A stretch of DNA of 64,000 nt from Sporolactobacillus nakayamae (GCF_900113325.1 NZ_FOOY01000003.1:124001-188000); one strand, 5' to 3'. Positions 10,057-19,232 are shown, numbered from the stretch's first letter. The notes: generated by a model from the sequence alone, not told the origin. Numbers and translations are program-made.

Positions 10057-10099
10057 GCAAAATAAAAAAGAGAGGAAAATTCTCTCTTTTTTATTTTGC
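10057..10099. terminator. Bidirectional terminator, 18-bp perfect stem
   Basis: Positions 10057-10074 and 10082-10099 are perfectly complementary (GC, A/T runs, GAGAG) around a 7-base loop. T-rich arms on both strands serve ilvE and the convergent DUF2871 gene. The stop codon of the latter (10091-10093) is inside the stem. Confidence 0.88.
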
Positions 10100-10501
10100 T
10101 TTTTCAAAGAGTACATCCTTGAGAATGATGAAAAAAAGAACAAAGCCGATGGTTAGGACAATATGCCCCATTCCCGCCATTCCGGCGATTGCGGGTCCGG
10201 ATGAGACGCCGAGCACGTCCCGTGTTCCATGAATGACCATAATCGTGATCGTCCAAACAACTCCGACATTGTAGGTCCAAAAAAATAACGAAAATCGCTT
10301 GCTCGCGGTAAGGACGAAGACTTTCTCCATAACGATCAAGATAAGGAAAAAGAACATGCCGAGAATTAGTAAATGCGTATGCAGAATTGACAGCATGGAC
10401 TCGCCATGAAAATTCATCGCTTTGGTTAACTCACGATAATAGATACCGGAGCCAAGGCCTGCGATCATGTAAATAAGTGCAGCCACATATAATTTTTTCA
10501 T
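10091..10501 (-). CDS. DUF2871-type four-helix membrane protein
   Basis: A 136-residue protein with four hydrophobic segments (starting KKLYVAALIYMIAG, then LLILGMFFFLILIV, then TYNVGVVWTITIMVI, then GHIVLTIGFVLFFIIL). Histidines in HTHLLILGMF and MVIHGTRDVLG resemble the DUF2871 family, whose function is unknown. The start is ATG at 10501, preceded by GGAGG. A longer frame back to 10684 has no binding site at its start and overlaps the divergent ABC gene. It sits divergently from the ABC exporter; no functional link is evident. Confidence 0.75.
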   Translation of the reverse strand: MKKLYVAALIYMIAGLGSGIYYRELTKAMNFHGESMLSILHTHLLILGMFFFLILIVMEKVFVLTASKRFSLFFWTYNVGVVWTITIMVIHGTRDVLGVSSGPAIAGMAGMGHIVLTIGFVLFFIILKDVLFEKAK

Positions 10502-10655
10502 AATAAAAATCCTCCGTGAATATGTACGTTCTCTTTTATTATAGCTTGTTTGCTTAATATGGTGAGTGATTTGCATCGAGATAGAGGCTCTTGTTACACT
10601 ATTAATTGGGGATAAGAAGGGAAAACGAACTTTTAATCGTAAAGCGAGGGAAACA

Positions 10656-11555
10656 ATGACATTAACCATCGAACATTTGAGCAAACGTTTTCAAGAATTT
10701 GTTGCGGTCGACAATCTGAATTTTACGGCTAAACAAGGCGAAATCTTTGGACTGATCGGTCAAAATGGTGCAGGGAAGACAACAACCTTTCGGATGATCC
10801 TCAATTTAATTGCTCCAACTTCCGGTGCAATTAAATGGGAAGGTGAATCGGTTCATACGCTTAATCGGGATTGGATCGGTTATCTGCCAGAAGAAAGAGG
10901 CTTGTATCCTAAAATGACTGTGGGAGATCAATTATTGTTTTTTGGGCAGCTGCGCGGCAAATCAAAGCGAACGTTGATATTAGAGATCAATGAATGGCTT
11001 GAGCGATTTGAATTGACGGATAAACGAAAAGTACTTACAGAGACACTTTCAAAGGGGAATCAACAGAAAGTGCAATTGATTGCCAGCTTGATCCACAAGC
11101 CCCGCCTGCTGATCTTGGACGAACCGTTCAGCGGACTTGATCCGGTCAATGCAGGTTTGCTTAAGAATGCGATTATCGCACTGAAAAATCAGGGGACAGT
11201 AATCATTTTTTCCAGTCATCGGATGGATCATGTTGAGGAGCTGTGTGATCATATCTGTCTTTTAAAGCGAGGAAAATCACTGTTTTCAGGAGCGATTATT
11301 GATCTGAAAAAGCAGTATGGAAAAGTCAATCTTACCGTTCGCGGTCCATTTATGACATCTGATTTGTCCGGACTTCCTGGTGTGATCTCTGTATCGGAAG
11401 AAAAGGACATGTATCGGCTGATTTTGTCACACGAAGATGATGCACGTCCGATTTTTAAAACGTTGACGCAAGACGGATTTATCGAACGCTTCAGCTTGGA
11501 CTATTTGTCGCTTGAAGAACTCTTTAAACGGAAGGTGGCGGGCGAGAATGTCTAA
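10656..11555 (+). CDS. ABC transporter ATP-binding protein (YhaQ/NatA-like)
   Basis: ATPase subunit of a two-gene export system. Walker A GQNGAGKT is at residues about 35-42. The signature LSKGNQQKVQLI is of the degenerate drug/sodium-export type. Walker B LLILDEPFSGLDPVN and the switch SSHRMDHVEELC follow. A C-terminal extension of about 80 residues is typical of ABC-2 exporters such as YhaQ. ATG 10656 follows GCGAGGG; a longer in-frame start at 10566 lacks a site and homology. It overlaps the permease gene by 8 bases. The substrate cannot be told. Confidence 0.88.
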   Translation: MTLTIEHLSKRFQEFVAVDNLNFTAKQGEIFGLIGQNGAGKTTTFRMILNLIAPTSGAIKWEGESVHTLNRDWIGYLPEERGLYPKMTVGDQLLFFGQLRGKSKRTLILEINEWLERFELTDKRKVLTETLSKGNQQKVQLIASLIHKPRLLILDEPFSGLDPVNAGLLKNAIIALKNQGTVIIFSSHRMDHVEELCDHICLLKRGKSLFSGAIIDLKKQYGKVNLTVRGPFMTSDLSGLPGVISVSEEKDMYRLILSHEDDARPIFKTLTQDGFIERFSLDYLSLEELFKRKVAGENV

Positions 11556-12792
11556 ATTTATGCTCTTATTTTCACAATCTTATACGAGTAAATTAAAAGC
11601 AAAATCCTTTTATATTACAACACTCATCATGCTGATCGGTGTCGCGTGTTTTTTTCTCTGGCCGACAATAAGCGGGTGGTTTGCAACTGCGGATAAACCG
11701 CTTAGCATTGTCATTGTTGATCAAACAAAAGAAAACGCTGCATCATATTTTAACAGCAACAAAAAAATCAGCTTTAAAACGTCCAATCATTCTCTTAAGG
11801 AAGAAGAGAATCAAGTTCTGAAGGGGAAAACAGATGCTTTGCTCCTGCTGTCTTTAAAAAATGGTGATCAATTGAATGCAGAGCTGCAAACGAAGAAACC
11901 GCTTGAGCTTAACAATCAGCAGATGCTTGAACAGCAAGTACAATCCGCAAGCCAGCTGTTTACCATCCAGCAACTCAAGCTCACCGCTGATCAGGCGCAG
12001 CGCATCATGAATCAGAACGTACAATTGAGTCAAAAAGTCATATCCCAGGCAGCAGAGAAAGGGAAGACGAGTGAGGAGAAGACAACCGCGACAATTGTAT
12101 CGTACGCTGTCGCTTTCATTATCTATTTATTCGTCCTTTCTTATCTCTCCATCATTTCGTCTGAAGTAGCCGCAGAAAAGGATTCGCGGATTATGGAAAT
12201 CATTATTTCCAGTACATCACCGGTGATGCATTTGCTGTCGCGGGTCAGTGGCGTGCTTGCCTTGGCGATGACCCAATTTGCTGTTTTGATTGCCGCGGCA
12301 CTGATCATGGCCCGCAGCTTTCAGTCAGGAAAATACTGGGATCTGCTGAACGATCTCTTTTCATCGCTCACTGCAGGCTATACGGCATATGCTATTTTCT
12401 TTTTCTTCTTTGCCTGTGTGCTTTACACGTTGATGGGCGCTGTACTTGGATCACTCGTTAATAAAGTACAGGATGTCGGTCAGGCGGTGATGCCTGTCAC
12501 CATGATGCTTATGGTCGGATTCTTTATCGCCATCAGCGGTATGAGCAATCCGGATACCTTGCTGATTAAAATTTTTTCCTATATTCCATTCACCGCCTCG
12601 ATGATTATGCCCATGCGAATCGGAGCAACAGATATGAGTTTATGGCAGGCTTTACTCTCACTGCTGATTCTCGGTGGAACTATAGTCGGACTTTTCCTAT
12701 TTAGTTTGCGGTTCTATCGCGGTTCGGTGCTCACGTATGCAAATGGTTCTTTTATCAAGAAAATCAAACAAGCAATTCTACTCTCCAAATAA
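11548..12792 (+). CDS. ABC-2 type permease (YhaP/NatB-like)
   Basis: Membrane partner of the upstream ATPase. One transmembrane helix lies near residues 14-36. A large soluble loop (about residues 40-190, rich in Gln and Lys) follows, then five helices from TIVSYAVAFIIYLFVL onward. This is the YhaP/NatB layout. The segment SSEVAAEKDSRIMEIIISS is the coupling region characteristic of ABC-2 exporters. The start overlaps the ATPase stop. YhaP-like systems have been linked to sodium or peptide export; the substrate here is unknown. Confidence 0.87.
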   Translation: MSKFMLLFSQSYTSKLKAKSFYITTLIMLIGVACFFLWPTISGWFATADKPLSIVIVDQTKENAASYFNSNKKISFKTSNHSLKEEENQVLKGKTDALLLLSLKNGDQLNAELQTKKPLELNNQQMLEQQVQSASQLFTIQQLKLTADQAQRIMNQNVQLSQKVISQAAEKGKTSEEKTTATIVSYAVAFIIYLFVLSYLSIISSEVAAEKDSRIMEIIISSTSPVMHLLSRVSGVLALAMTQFAVLIAAALIMARSFQSGKYWDLLNDLFSSLTAGYTAYAIFFFFFACVLYTLMGAVLGSLVNKVQDVGQAVMPVTMMLMVGFFIAISGMSNPDTLLIKIFSYIPFTASMIMPMRIGATDMSLWQALLSLLILGGTIVGLFLFSLRFYRGSVLTYANGSFIKKIKQAILLSK

Positions 12793-12796
12793 GATC

Positions 12797-12831
12797 AAGG
12801 ATTGGAAAAATTCTTTCCAATCCTTTTTTTT
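12797..12831 (+). terminator. Terminator of the YhaQP-like operon
   Basis: AAGGATTGGAAA (12797-12808), a 5-base loop, TTTCCAATCCTT (12814-12825) and a T-run. Confidence 0.9.
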
Positions 12832-12846
12832 TCTTGAAAAATTACT

Positions 12847-12896
12847 TTGACACATAGAGTAATCGATGGTAGTATTACTATAACAGATAGAGTAAT
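12847..12896 (+). promoter_or_regulatory. Promoter with direct-repeat operator of the PadR module
   Basis: TTGACA at 12847-12852, 17 bases, TAGTAT at 12870-12875. Two identical ATAGAGTAAT copies (12854-12863 and 12887-12896) start 33 bases apart, about three helical turns. A related inverted half-site, ATTACTAT, lies between them. The sites cover the spacer and the start region of the promoter, as expected of PadR autorepression. Confidence 0.55.
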
Positions 12897-12920
12897 GATC
12901 TATTGATATGGGGTGGTACT

Positions 12921-13250
12921 ATTCGCAGCGACATTTTAAGAGGGCATCTGGACTCGATTATTCTTCGGCTTCTTAAGGAGGCAGATTCATACGGGTATGA
13001 ACTTTCAAAGAAAATCAGTCAAAAGAGTGACGGAAAATTTGAAATTAAAGAGGCAACACTTTACGCCGTTTTTCAACGATTGGAGAAAAAGCAGTTAATC
13101 GAATCGTATTATGGGGAACGGTCTCATGGGGGGAAACGAAAATATTATAGAATTACGCCACTAGGAAAAGCGTACTTTCATGAGATGGTCAAAGAATGGC
13201 GAGAAGTTAAATACATTATGGATCTATTTATGGAGGAGATTGGTGAATGA
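12921..13250 (+). CDS. PadR family transcriptional regulator
   Basis: Winged-helix repressor of about 110 residues. SDILRGHLDSIILRLL is the PadR N-terminal helix. DSYGYELSKKI, KEATLYAVFQRLEKKQLI and GGKRKYYRITPLGKAYF follow. No ATG, GTG or TTG lies where homologs begin: GGGGTGG at 12910-12916 is followed four bases later by ATT at 12921, giving IRSDILRG. I take ATT as a likely rare start. The alternative TTG at 12903 has no binding site. It overlaps the HAAS gene by 4 bases, the usual PadR plus membrane-partner arrangement. Confidence 0.85.
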   Translation: MRSDILRGHLDSIILRLLKEADSYGYELSKKISQKSDGKFEIKEATLYAVFQRLEKKQLIESYYGERSHGGKRKYYRITPLGKAYFHEMVKEWREVKYIMDLFMEEIGE

Positions 13251-13669
13251 AGCGTCTGACAGCTTATATTAATAAACTTTTTGAAGAGCTTCCTAGAGGT
13301 GATCAGACAGAGAAAGTAAAGGAAGAAATTATCCGCGATTTAGAAGAAAAGGTGGCTGATTTAGTCGAAGAAGGCAAATCGGAGGAAGATGCGATTAATA
13401 AAGTCATTGTCGAATTTGGCGACATCGACGAAATCAAGCAGGAAATGGATCTACCAGATTTTCCAAACAACCACAAACCAGAACTCGCGCGACTAAATCT
13501 TGGCTATTCTTTGTGGGGAAGCGGTCTAATTATTGCATTAGTCCTATTTATCAATTATTATTACACACCACATATAATCTGGTTTATTTATCCGGCATTC
13601 GCTGTTGCGTGGTGGCCGCTTTCTATGTTCTATCATTTGCACCGAAAAAAATTGGAGGGGAAAGGATGA
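13247..13669 (+). CDS. HAAS-domain membrane protein, PadR partner
   Basis: The N-terminal 75 residues are a helical HAAS-type domain (EELPRGDQTEKVKEEIIRDL, then EEGKSEEDAINKVIVEFGD). Two membrane segments with the motif N-Y-Y-x-TP-x-IIWFIYPAFAVAWWPLS follow. HAAS proteins sit beside PadR regulators and are thought to sense at the membrane or sequester the regulator. Start and stop overlap both neighbours (ATGA junctions), so the three genes form one unit. Confidence 0.75.
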   Translation: MKRLTAYINKLFEELPRGDQTEKVKEEIIRDLEEKVADLVEEGKSEEDAINKVIVEFGDIDEIKQEMDLPDFPNNHKPELARLNLGYSLWGSGLIIALVLFINYYYTPHIIWFIYPAFAVAWWPLSMFYHLHRKKLEGKG

Positions 13670-14433
13670 ATCGATCACTGCGCGAATTTATTGCATTGGG
13701 CAGCATCATGACGGGCATCTTTCTTCTAACGGTCAATCTGTTTACAGGTGTCTCGAGTTTTTGGGCTATTTATCCTGTCGCCTTATTACTTTGCCCGCTT
13801 GTATGGGTGATTATCAATGATAAGAAAAAAGGATCAATTGTTACCTCTAGTTTGTTTGTCGCATTTTGCGTCGTACAAAATTGGCTAGAAACACCGCACT
13901 ATTTCTGGGTTGTCTATCTCTTGCCACTCGCAATTGCTTGGCCCGCTATTGTCTGCGCAGGCATGGCTGCTCTGAGACGCTCATTTTCGTATTACGTCAG
14001 TATTTCGGTAATTATGTATTATGTTATGCTCAATATTTATTTTGAACCACGTTTTCTTTGGTGCATTTTCCCAATCTTCGCCTTTGTCTGGTGGCCGCTT
14101 AGTATAAGTCTTGCGAGTCGTCCGCTAATGCTCGGCGTGCTAGGGGCAGGATGGACAATCATTTTTTTTGCCATGCTGAATATGATCACGACACCGAATC
14201 TTCTCTGGGCGATTCATCCGATTTTTGTCACTATTTGGTGGCCGGTGAGTGTCTATTTGGCGAAAAAACCTTTTCGATTCGCAGTTGTTGGTGCAATGCT
14301 CACCATTACATACTTTTCGATCATCAATTATATGCTCTCACCGGACCAATTGTGGGCTGTGTATCCGGCATTCGCTATTGTTTGGTGGCCATTATCTGTT
14401 TATTATTTTGTCAAACGTCCAGTGGAGGCATAA
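13666..14433 (+). CDS. Repeat-containing multi-spanning membrane protein
   Basis: A 255-residue, almost wholly hydrophobic protein made of about five repeats of roughly 45-50 residues. The three C-terminal copies are clearest: LN-x5-P-x-x-LW-x-I-x-P-x-F-x4-WWP-x-S (WCIFPIFAFVWWPLS, WAIHPIFVTIWWPVS, WAVYPAFAIVWWPLS). The same unit occurs once at the C-terminus of the preceding HAAS protein. It resembles the two-helix 2TM-type repeat; function is unknown. ATG 13666 has GGAGGGGAAAGG upstream. The longer frame from 13513 lies inside the preceding gene. Confidence 0.7.
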   Translation: MNRSLREFIALGSIMTGIFLLTVNLFTGVSSFWAIYPVALLLCPLVWVIINDKKKGSIVTSSLFVAFCVVQNWLETPHYFWVVYLLPLAIAWPAIVCAGMAALRRSFSYYVSISVIMYYVMLNIYFEPRFLWCIFPIFAFVWWPLSISLASRPLMLGVLGAGWTIIFFAMLNMITTPNLLWAIHPIFVTIWWPVSVYLAKKPFRFAVVGAMLTITYFSIINYMLSPDQLWAVYPAFAIVWWPLSVYYFVKRPVEA

Positions 14434-14471
14434 CATTTCGAAACATAAGCACATTTTTTGAAACATAGTTT

Positions 14472-14500
14472 GGACAGAAGACGTATTAAGTGATACAGTG
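14472..14500 (+). promoter_or_regulatory. Putative sigma-A promoter of plsX
   Basis: TGGACA (14472-14477), 17 bases, TACAGT (14495-14500) with an extended TG. A second -10-like TATAAT lies at 14516-14521. No FapR-type palindrome was found. Confidence 0.45.
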
Positions 14501-14585
14501 AGTCGAGAATCAATTATAATGATGTACGGAACGATAAACATTAGAAAGTACAGGACGGAATGTTTTTTAATAAAGGAGAGAATAA

Positions 14586-15602
14586 ATGATGAGGTTAGCT
14601 ATTGATGCTATGGGTGGAGATCACGCTCCTGATGCAATGGTGGAAGGAACATTGAAGGCGCTGAAAGAATTTCCGGATCTTCAGATCACTCTTGTTGGTG
14701 ATAAGGATAAGTTAGTGAATTTGGTTGGTGAACAGAATCGAATCGATATTCTGCACACAACAGAGAAGATCGAAGGTACAGATGCGCCGGTTCAAGCCGT
14801 TCGAAGGAAAAAACAGGCATCAATGGTTTTGGCAGTTCAGGAGGTTCGTGAAAAACGTTGTTCTGCCGCTATCTCTGCCGGAAATACCGGGGCACTGATG
14901 GCATCCGGATTATTCGGTGTCGGGCGTATTAAAGGAATTGATCGGCCTGCGCTTGCCCCAACGTTACCTACTATTCATCAGAATAAAGGATTTTTGTTTC
15001 TTGATGTCGGGGCAAATGCGGAAACAAAGCCGGAGAATATGTTGCAATACGCGATCATGGGCGCAATTTATGCGGAGAAAGTGATGCATCGTCCCAACCC
15101 AAGAATTGGCCTTCTGAATATCGGTGAGGAAGCGGGAAAGGGAAATGAACTGGTGAAAGAGGCCTATAAGCTGTTGAGTAATGCGCCAATCAACTTTGTC
15201 GGCAACGTGGAATCACGTGAGCTGCTTGAAGGTCCGGCCGATGTGATTGTGGCAGACGGATTTTCGGGCAACATGGTGCTCAAGAGTATTGAGGGTACGG
15301 CTATGTCATTAATGAAGCTGCTCAAGGAAACGCTAGGCAGCTCTCTATATACAAAAGTACTGACCGGTCTCATGTACGGGAAATTAAAATCTGTGAAGCA
15401 GCATATGGACACATCAGCATATGGCGGCGCACTTCTCTTTGGCCTTGCGGCACCAATTATTAAAGTGCATGGCGCGGCTAAGAGTGAAGCCGTGTATACG
15501 GCGATTAAACAAGCACAGTTGCTGATTAAAGAAGATGTGGTTGGAACCATTGAACACACGTTCCATGATAAGCAGTATGACTGGATGAACAGTAAGGTCT
15601 GA
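14586..15602 (+). CDS. plsX: Phosphate acyltransferase PlsX
   Basis: Converts acyl-ACP to acyl-phosphate, the donor for the first step of phospholipid synthesis. Family blocks are intact: IDAMGGDHAP at the N-terminus, SAGNTGALMA, DVGANAETKPENMLQYAIMG, LLNIGEEAGKGNEL and ADGFSGNMVLKS. Tandem ATGs occur at 14586 and 14589 after AAGGAG; I use the first. In most Firmicutes plsX sits in a fapR-plsX-fabD-fabG cluster. Here it is alone, with its own promoter and terminator. Confidence 0.95.
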   Translation: MMRLAIDAMGGDHAPDAMVEGTLKALKEFPDLQITLVGDKDKLVNLVGEQNRIDILHTTEKIEGTDAPVQAVRRKKQASMVLAVQEVREKRCSAAISAGNTGALMASGLFGVGRIKGIDRPALAPTLPTIHQNKGFLFLDVGANAETKPENMLQYAIMGAIYAEKVMHRPNPRIGLLNIGEEAGKGNELVKEAYKLLSNAPINFVGNVESRELLEGPADVIVADGFSGNMVLKSIEGTAMSLMKLLKETLGSSLYTKVLTGLMYGKLKSVKQHMDTSAYGGALLFGLAAPIIKVHGAAKSEAVYTAIKQAQLLIKEDVVGTIEHTFHDKQYDWMNSKV

Positions 15603-15611
15603 TAGATGTTA

Positions 15612-15639
15612 AAAAAACTCGGCGCCTGCCGAGTTTTTT
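15612..15639. terminator. Terminator between plsX and metA
   Basis: AAAAAACTCGGC, loop GCCT, GCCGAGTTTTTT. T-rich arms on both strands can serve both convergent genes. Confidence 0.9.
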
Positions 15640-15668
15640 ATTTTTGAATTAATTCACAAAAGAGATGA

Positions 15669-16577
15669 TTAATCCCATTGATACGGAGTTTCTTGATAAA
15701 CATAGTAGTTAAGCCAGTTGGAGAAGAGCAGATGCGCGTGAGAACGCCAAATGTTCAAAGGCTGTCTCTCAGGATTATCACTAGGGAAATAGTGTTTTGG
15801 CAAGCTTGGATTAATTCCTTTCTTTAAATCACGTTGGTATTCGGTAGCAAGCGTTCCTGTGTCGTATTCGAGATGTCCGGTAATCATTATTTGTTTCCCA
15901 TGATTCGCCATCAGGATAAACGGACCTGCTTCTTCTGATCCGGAGAGTACATGGATCTCCGGATGCAGAGCCAAAGCTTTGCGATCGACATCTGTATAGC
16001 GGGAATGCGGCGCAAAAAAAACGTCATCGAAACCGCGAAGTAATTTTTCTTTGGGTGAATAGAGTGTGTGTGCGAACACCCCTGATAGTTTTTCGGGATA
16101 GAGAATCTTATCAATACCAAAGTGATAATACAATGCGGCCTGAGCTCCCCAGCAAATATGCAAAGTGGACGTAACATGACTGTCAGCCCAATGCATGATT
16201 TCTGTCAACTCTTCCCAGTAATCTACCTCAGAAAAAGGCAACCGTTCTACAGGTGCGCCTGTAATAATCAGGCCGTCAAATTTTTTATGTTTTACTTCGT
16301 CAAAAACGGTGTAGAATTGATCGAGATGAAGATGACTCGTATTCTTGGATTGATGGGTTGCGGTTTTCATGAACGACACATTTACCTGCAACGGGGTGTT
16401 ACTCAGATGGCGGAGCAATTGTGTTTCTTCCATCTCTTTTTCAGGCATCAGATTTAATATTAATATATTTAATGGACGAATGTCTTGGGTAATTGCACGA
16501 TTTTCGTCCATAACAAAAATATTTTCATTTTCAAGAATTTCGCGCGCCGGAAGCAGCTGCGGTATTTTTATTGGCAT
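15669..16577 (-). CDS. metA: Homoserine O-acetyltransferase (MetA family)
   Basis: Activates homoserine for methionine synthesis. Cys142 in [10 protein letters not shown] is the acyl-accepting nucleophile, with the histidine of HSRYTDV and the glutamate of [10 protein letters not shown] completing the site. The specificity loop reads [10 protein letters not shown]. Glutamate at the position where E. coli has glycine goes with acetyl-CoA use, as in Bacillus enzymes. ATG 16577 has GAGGAG upstream; an in-frame ATG at 16595 does not. I see no SAM riboswitch or T-box in the 280-base divergent region shared with the chemoreceptor gene. Confidence 0.93.
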   Translation of the reverse strand: MPIKIPQLLPAREILENENIFVMDENRAITQDIRPLNILILNLMPEKEMEETQLLRHLSNTPLQVNVSFMKTATHQSKNTSHLHLDQFYTVFDEVKHKKFDGLIITGAPVERLPFSEVDYWEELTEIMHWADSHVTSTLHICWGAQAALYYHFGIDKILYPEKLSGVFAHTLYSPKEKLLRGFDDVFFAPHSRYTDVDRKALALHPEIHVLSGSEEAGPFILMANHGKQIMITGHLEYDTGTLATEYQRDLKKGINPSLPKHYFPSDNPERQPLNIWRSHAHLLFSNWLNYYVYQETPYQWD

Positions 16578-16859
16578 TACATCAGTTCTCCTCATGGTTT
16601 ACTTGGCATTTTTATTATAAACTGTTTTTAATCAATCGACTAGTTTCTTAATGAAAATGAGCATTAAAGAATTTGTAAAAGAATGTCGAGAATAAAAATA
16701 TAGGTAAAATTAAACAAAAGAGGCAGGTAATCGGTTCTGAATATAGATAATACGCGTGAAACATTCGCAATTGTTTTGAAACAGCCTTTTAATTCACTAA
16801 TAGTATCATAAATACAGATAGAGCGACATTTTTAAAACATTGTGGGAGGTTTGATTATT

Positions 16860-19034
16860 TTGGCAGCAGGAATCATGCACGCGTTAAACAGAGATATTGA
16901 AAAAAAATCAAAAAAAATATTTGAGGGAATATCGAAAGGACGAAAGAAGGCGCTCACTGACTGGTTCAGTGATCGATGGGCTGAGTTGGAAAATGCAAAT
17001 CAGATTGTCAATAGTTATGATGAACGAGGAACAGACATAACAGCTGCGATGAAGGATCAGTTGAAACATAGTGATTCTTTTATTGAGTTCATGTTGCTCG
17101 ATGAACATGGAGACGTTCTAGTCACAACATGTGAGAAGCATCTTAGTATTTCAATGGCGGATCTGCCCAATTACGAGTATGCTTTGCAAAATAAAAAATT
17201 AATGTACGGACCATACATAGATGAACGTACATTGAATCTTGATTTAAGCAGATTTCATTTTTCAGATGAAGTAACTTTAATGTTTTCTTTGCCAACTGTG
17301 AATGGGAAAGGGATTCCAAGAGTCTTTATGGGAAGGGTTCTGAATGATACGATGAGCAATGTTATTCAGGATGAAGACACGCATGTGTATAAGGACTCAG
17401 GTGACAACTATTTGTTCATGGTACGATCCAACCGGAATATTTTACCAGGTACGGCGATTTCACGAAGTCGATTTGAAGACGATACGTTTACGCTCGGCGA
17501 TAATCTTAAGGATGGCGTACGCACCGCAAAATGGGGTAGGGTTCAAATTGAAAAACATACAGAGTTTGAGGTTCGGTTTATCGATCCGAAAACTGAAAAA
17601 TTGCATCCCGGCATACAAAAAACGATTGATAATGGCAGCAATTTAGATACTTGGCCGGGATACCCGGACTACCGGCATATCATGGTTGGCGGAAAGGGAA
17701 CGTTGATTCGTCCGCCACATTCAGATGAAGTATGGGGGATGATGTGTGAGGGAGACATATCGGAGATCTATAATTTTAAGAGTTTGAATCTACGTATAAC
17801 TGTTTATTTTTCGGTTGCGGCCCTGATCGCGTCTGTAGCAAACGGTATTGCTTTTCATCATTCGCTTAATTTCGGCATAGGGTGTACCGTGGCGACATGG
17901 TTGATACTCTCCTCATCCGTTTTTTTCGCTGCAAAAAATATGGTGACTTCGCCGATCAGAAAAACGGTTGGGATACTCCAAGAAATTGCAGAAGGTGAGG
18001 GAGATTTATCTAAGCGCCTTAAAAAAAATTCAAATGATGAGATCGGTGAACTATCACGATGGTTCAACAAATTTATAAACAGTCAAATGGCAATGATCAA
18101 GCGTGTCGGTGTGTCTGCCAACTCATCTAAAAGTGTATCAGCGACTGTGTCGAAGATGACAAAAAAAATAGCTGGCGGCATGGATCTTGCCGGACAAACT
18201 GTGGATGAATTAGTGCTAACAGCAAAAGAGCAGAATGGCGTTTTTCAAAATGCTCGCGATCATTTTAATGGCCTTTCTGCGTCCATCCAAGAGATGGGCT
18301 CGTTAATTCATGAAGTGAGCGCGAATACCGATGATACCAAAGACCGAATGCTTCGAGCGAATACGGCGTCCTCTGTTGCGCTTGAACTGGCTAGTGGTCT
18401 TGAACGCGAAATGGACGGAACAATGAAACGAATCAATCAACTACATATACAATCTGAGGCCATTACCAAAGCAGTTACCGTGATCAATGATATTAGTGAA
18501 CAGACTCAGCTGCTCGCGCTTAATGCGGCTATTGAAGCTGCACGCGCCGGAGAGGCTGGCAGAGGTTTCGCGGTTGTGGCCAAGGAAGTGTCGAAGCTCG
18601 CTGAGCAAACAGAACAAGCAACGCAATCAGTTGGCGAACTTGTTCGGAATATACAGGAAGAGACAAATCGAACCTTGTCTGATATCAAGAATACGAGTGA
18701 TATGGTAAATCAATCGACAACACAAATTAAATCGACAGTCAGCACTTTTAATTTTATTACCAAAAACGTTGGCGATATCTCGAAAAAAACAGATCAATTA
18801 CTCGATATTACAACAAAGGAAAGCGGAGATCTAGATGACATTGTGCAATCAATTAACCATTCCGCCGATGAGATAGACATGAGAACCGCTCAAGACGCCT
18901 CAAGCAGCGAGGCGTCGATTGATACGCTTCGTTCTGTATCCGAAGAAATTGTACGTCTCAAACAGATCACTGATAATCTTGACTATGTATCTAATCAAGT
19001 GCAAACTATGGTTTCTTCATTCAAAATTGTGTAA
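16860..19034 (+). CDS. Methyl-accepting chemotaxis protein with N-terminal sensor before a membrane hairpin
   Basis: A chemoreceptor of 724 residues. Residues about 1-305 are a soluble, Cache-like sensor ([24 protein letters not shown], then [18 protein letters not shown]). Two closely spaced transmembrane helices follow (about 313-332 and 339-358), then HAMP ([20 protein letters not shown]). The signalling tip is [20 protein letters not shown] near residue 550. No full N-terminal membrane helix precedes the sensor, so sensor and signalling domains should both face the cytoplasm. TTG 16860 lies 10 bases after GGGAGG; GTG 16842 is in frame but overlaps the site. A stop at 16833 closes the frame. 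Confidence 0.88.
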   Translation: MAAGIMHALNRDIEKKSKKIFEGISKGRKKALTDWFSDRWAELENANQIVNSYDERGTDITAAMKDQLKHSDSFIEFMLLDEHGDVLVTTCEKHLSISMADLPNYEYALQNKKLMYGPYIDERTLNLDLSRFHFSDEVTLMFSLPTVNGKGIPRVFMGRVLNDTMSNVIQDEDTHVYKDSGDNYLFMVRSNRNILPGTAISRSRFEDDTFTLGDNLKDGVRTAKWGRVQIEKHTEFEVRFIDPKTEKLHPGIQKTIDNGSNLDTWPGYPDYRHIMVGGKGTLIRPPHSDEVWGMMCEGDISEIYNFKSLNLRITVYFSVAALIASVANGIAFHHSLNFGIGCTVATWLILSSSVFFAAKNMVTSPIRKTVGILQEIAEGEGDLSKRLKKNSNDEIGELSRWFNKFINSQMAMIKRVGVSANSSKSVSATVSKMTKKIAGGMDLAGQTVDELVLTAKEQNGVFQNARDHFNGLSASIQEMGSLIHEVSANTDDTKDRMLRANTASSVALELASGLEREMDGTMKRINQLHIQSEAITKAVTVINDISEQTQLLALNAAIEAARAGEAGRGFAVVAKEVSKLAEQTEQATQSVGELVRNIQEETNRTLSDIKNTSDMVNQSTTQIKSTVSTFNFITKNVGDISKKTDQLLDITTKESGDLDDIVQSINHSADEIDMRTAQDASSSEASIDTLRSVSEEIVRLKQITDNLDYVSNQVQTMVSSFKIV

Positions 19035-19052
19035 TTTCTGTAATAGACTCTC

Positions 19053-19084
19053 GCATCAATCAGTAGATGATTGGTGCTTTTATT
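19053..19084 (+). terminator. Terminator of the chemoreceptor gene
   Basis: GCATCAATCA, loop GTAGA, TGATTGGTGC (one wobble pair), then a T-rich tract. Confidence 0.75.
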
Positions 19085-19106
19085 TATATTTATCAAAATA
19101 ATAGTG

Positions 19107-19152
19107 CTTTTTCAGAAATTAATTAACAAGGAAATACAAGTTTCTGAAAACG
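19107..19152 (+). promoter_or_regulatory. Pair of CodY-like boxes upstream of the liv operon
   Basis: AAGTTTCTGAAAACG (19138-19152) matches 12 of 15 positions of the CodY consensus AATTTTCWGAAAATT. CTTTTTCAGAAATTA (19107-19121) matches 11. CodY represses branched-chain amino acid uptake in Bacillales when these amino acids are plentiful, so the location is apt. Binding is inferred. The rest of the 352-base gap 19035-19386 holds the terminator, promoter palindrome and leader hairpin listed separately. Confidence 0.5.
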
Positions 19153-19193
19153 CTGCAAAAGGCTATGCTATCAGTTTTTATTACATTTTCGAA

Positions 19194-19232
19194 TTGTCTA
19201 AATAGTAAAAATGATGTAAGATATTCTTACAT
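19194..19232 (+). promoter_or_regulatory. Putative liv promoter with palindromic operator
   Basis: TTGTCT (19194-19199), 17 bases, TAAGAT (19217-19222). A perfect palindrome with 8-base arms, ATGTAAGA-TAT-TCTTACAT (19214-19232), covers the -10 region and could bind a dimeric repressor. Confidence 0.45.

Noticed and set aside
10501-10684. N-terminal extension of the DUF2871 gene
   Set aside because: It would cross the divergent promoter region and overlap the ABC gene; ATG 10501 has a proper GGAGG site.
15164-15559. 131-residue minus-strand frame inside plsX
   Set aside because: A shadow of the plsX coding strand.
16578-16859. SAM riboswitch or T-box before metA
   Set aside because: I looked on the minus strand for a long structured leader and terminator; the region is AT-rich with no matching conserved blocks.
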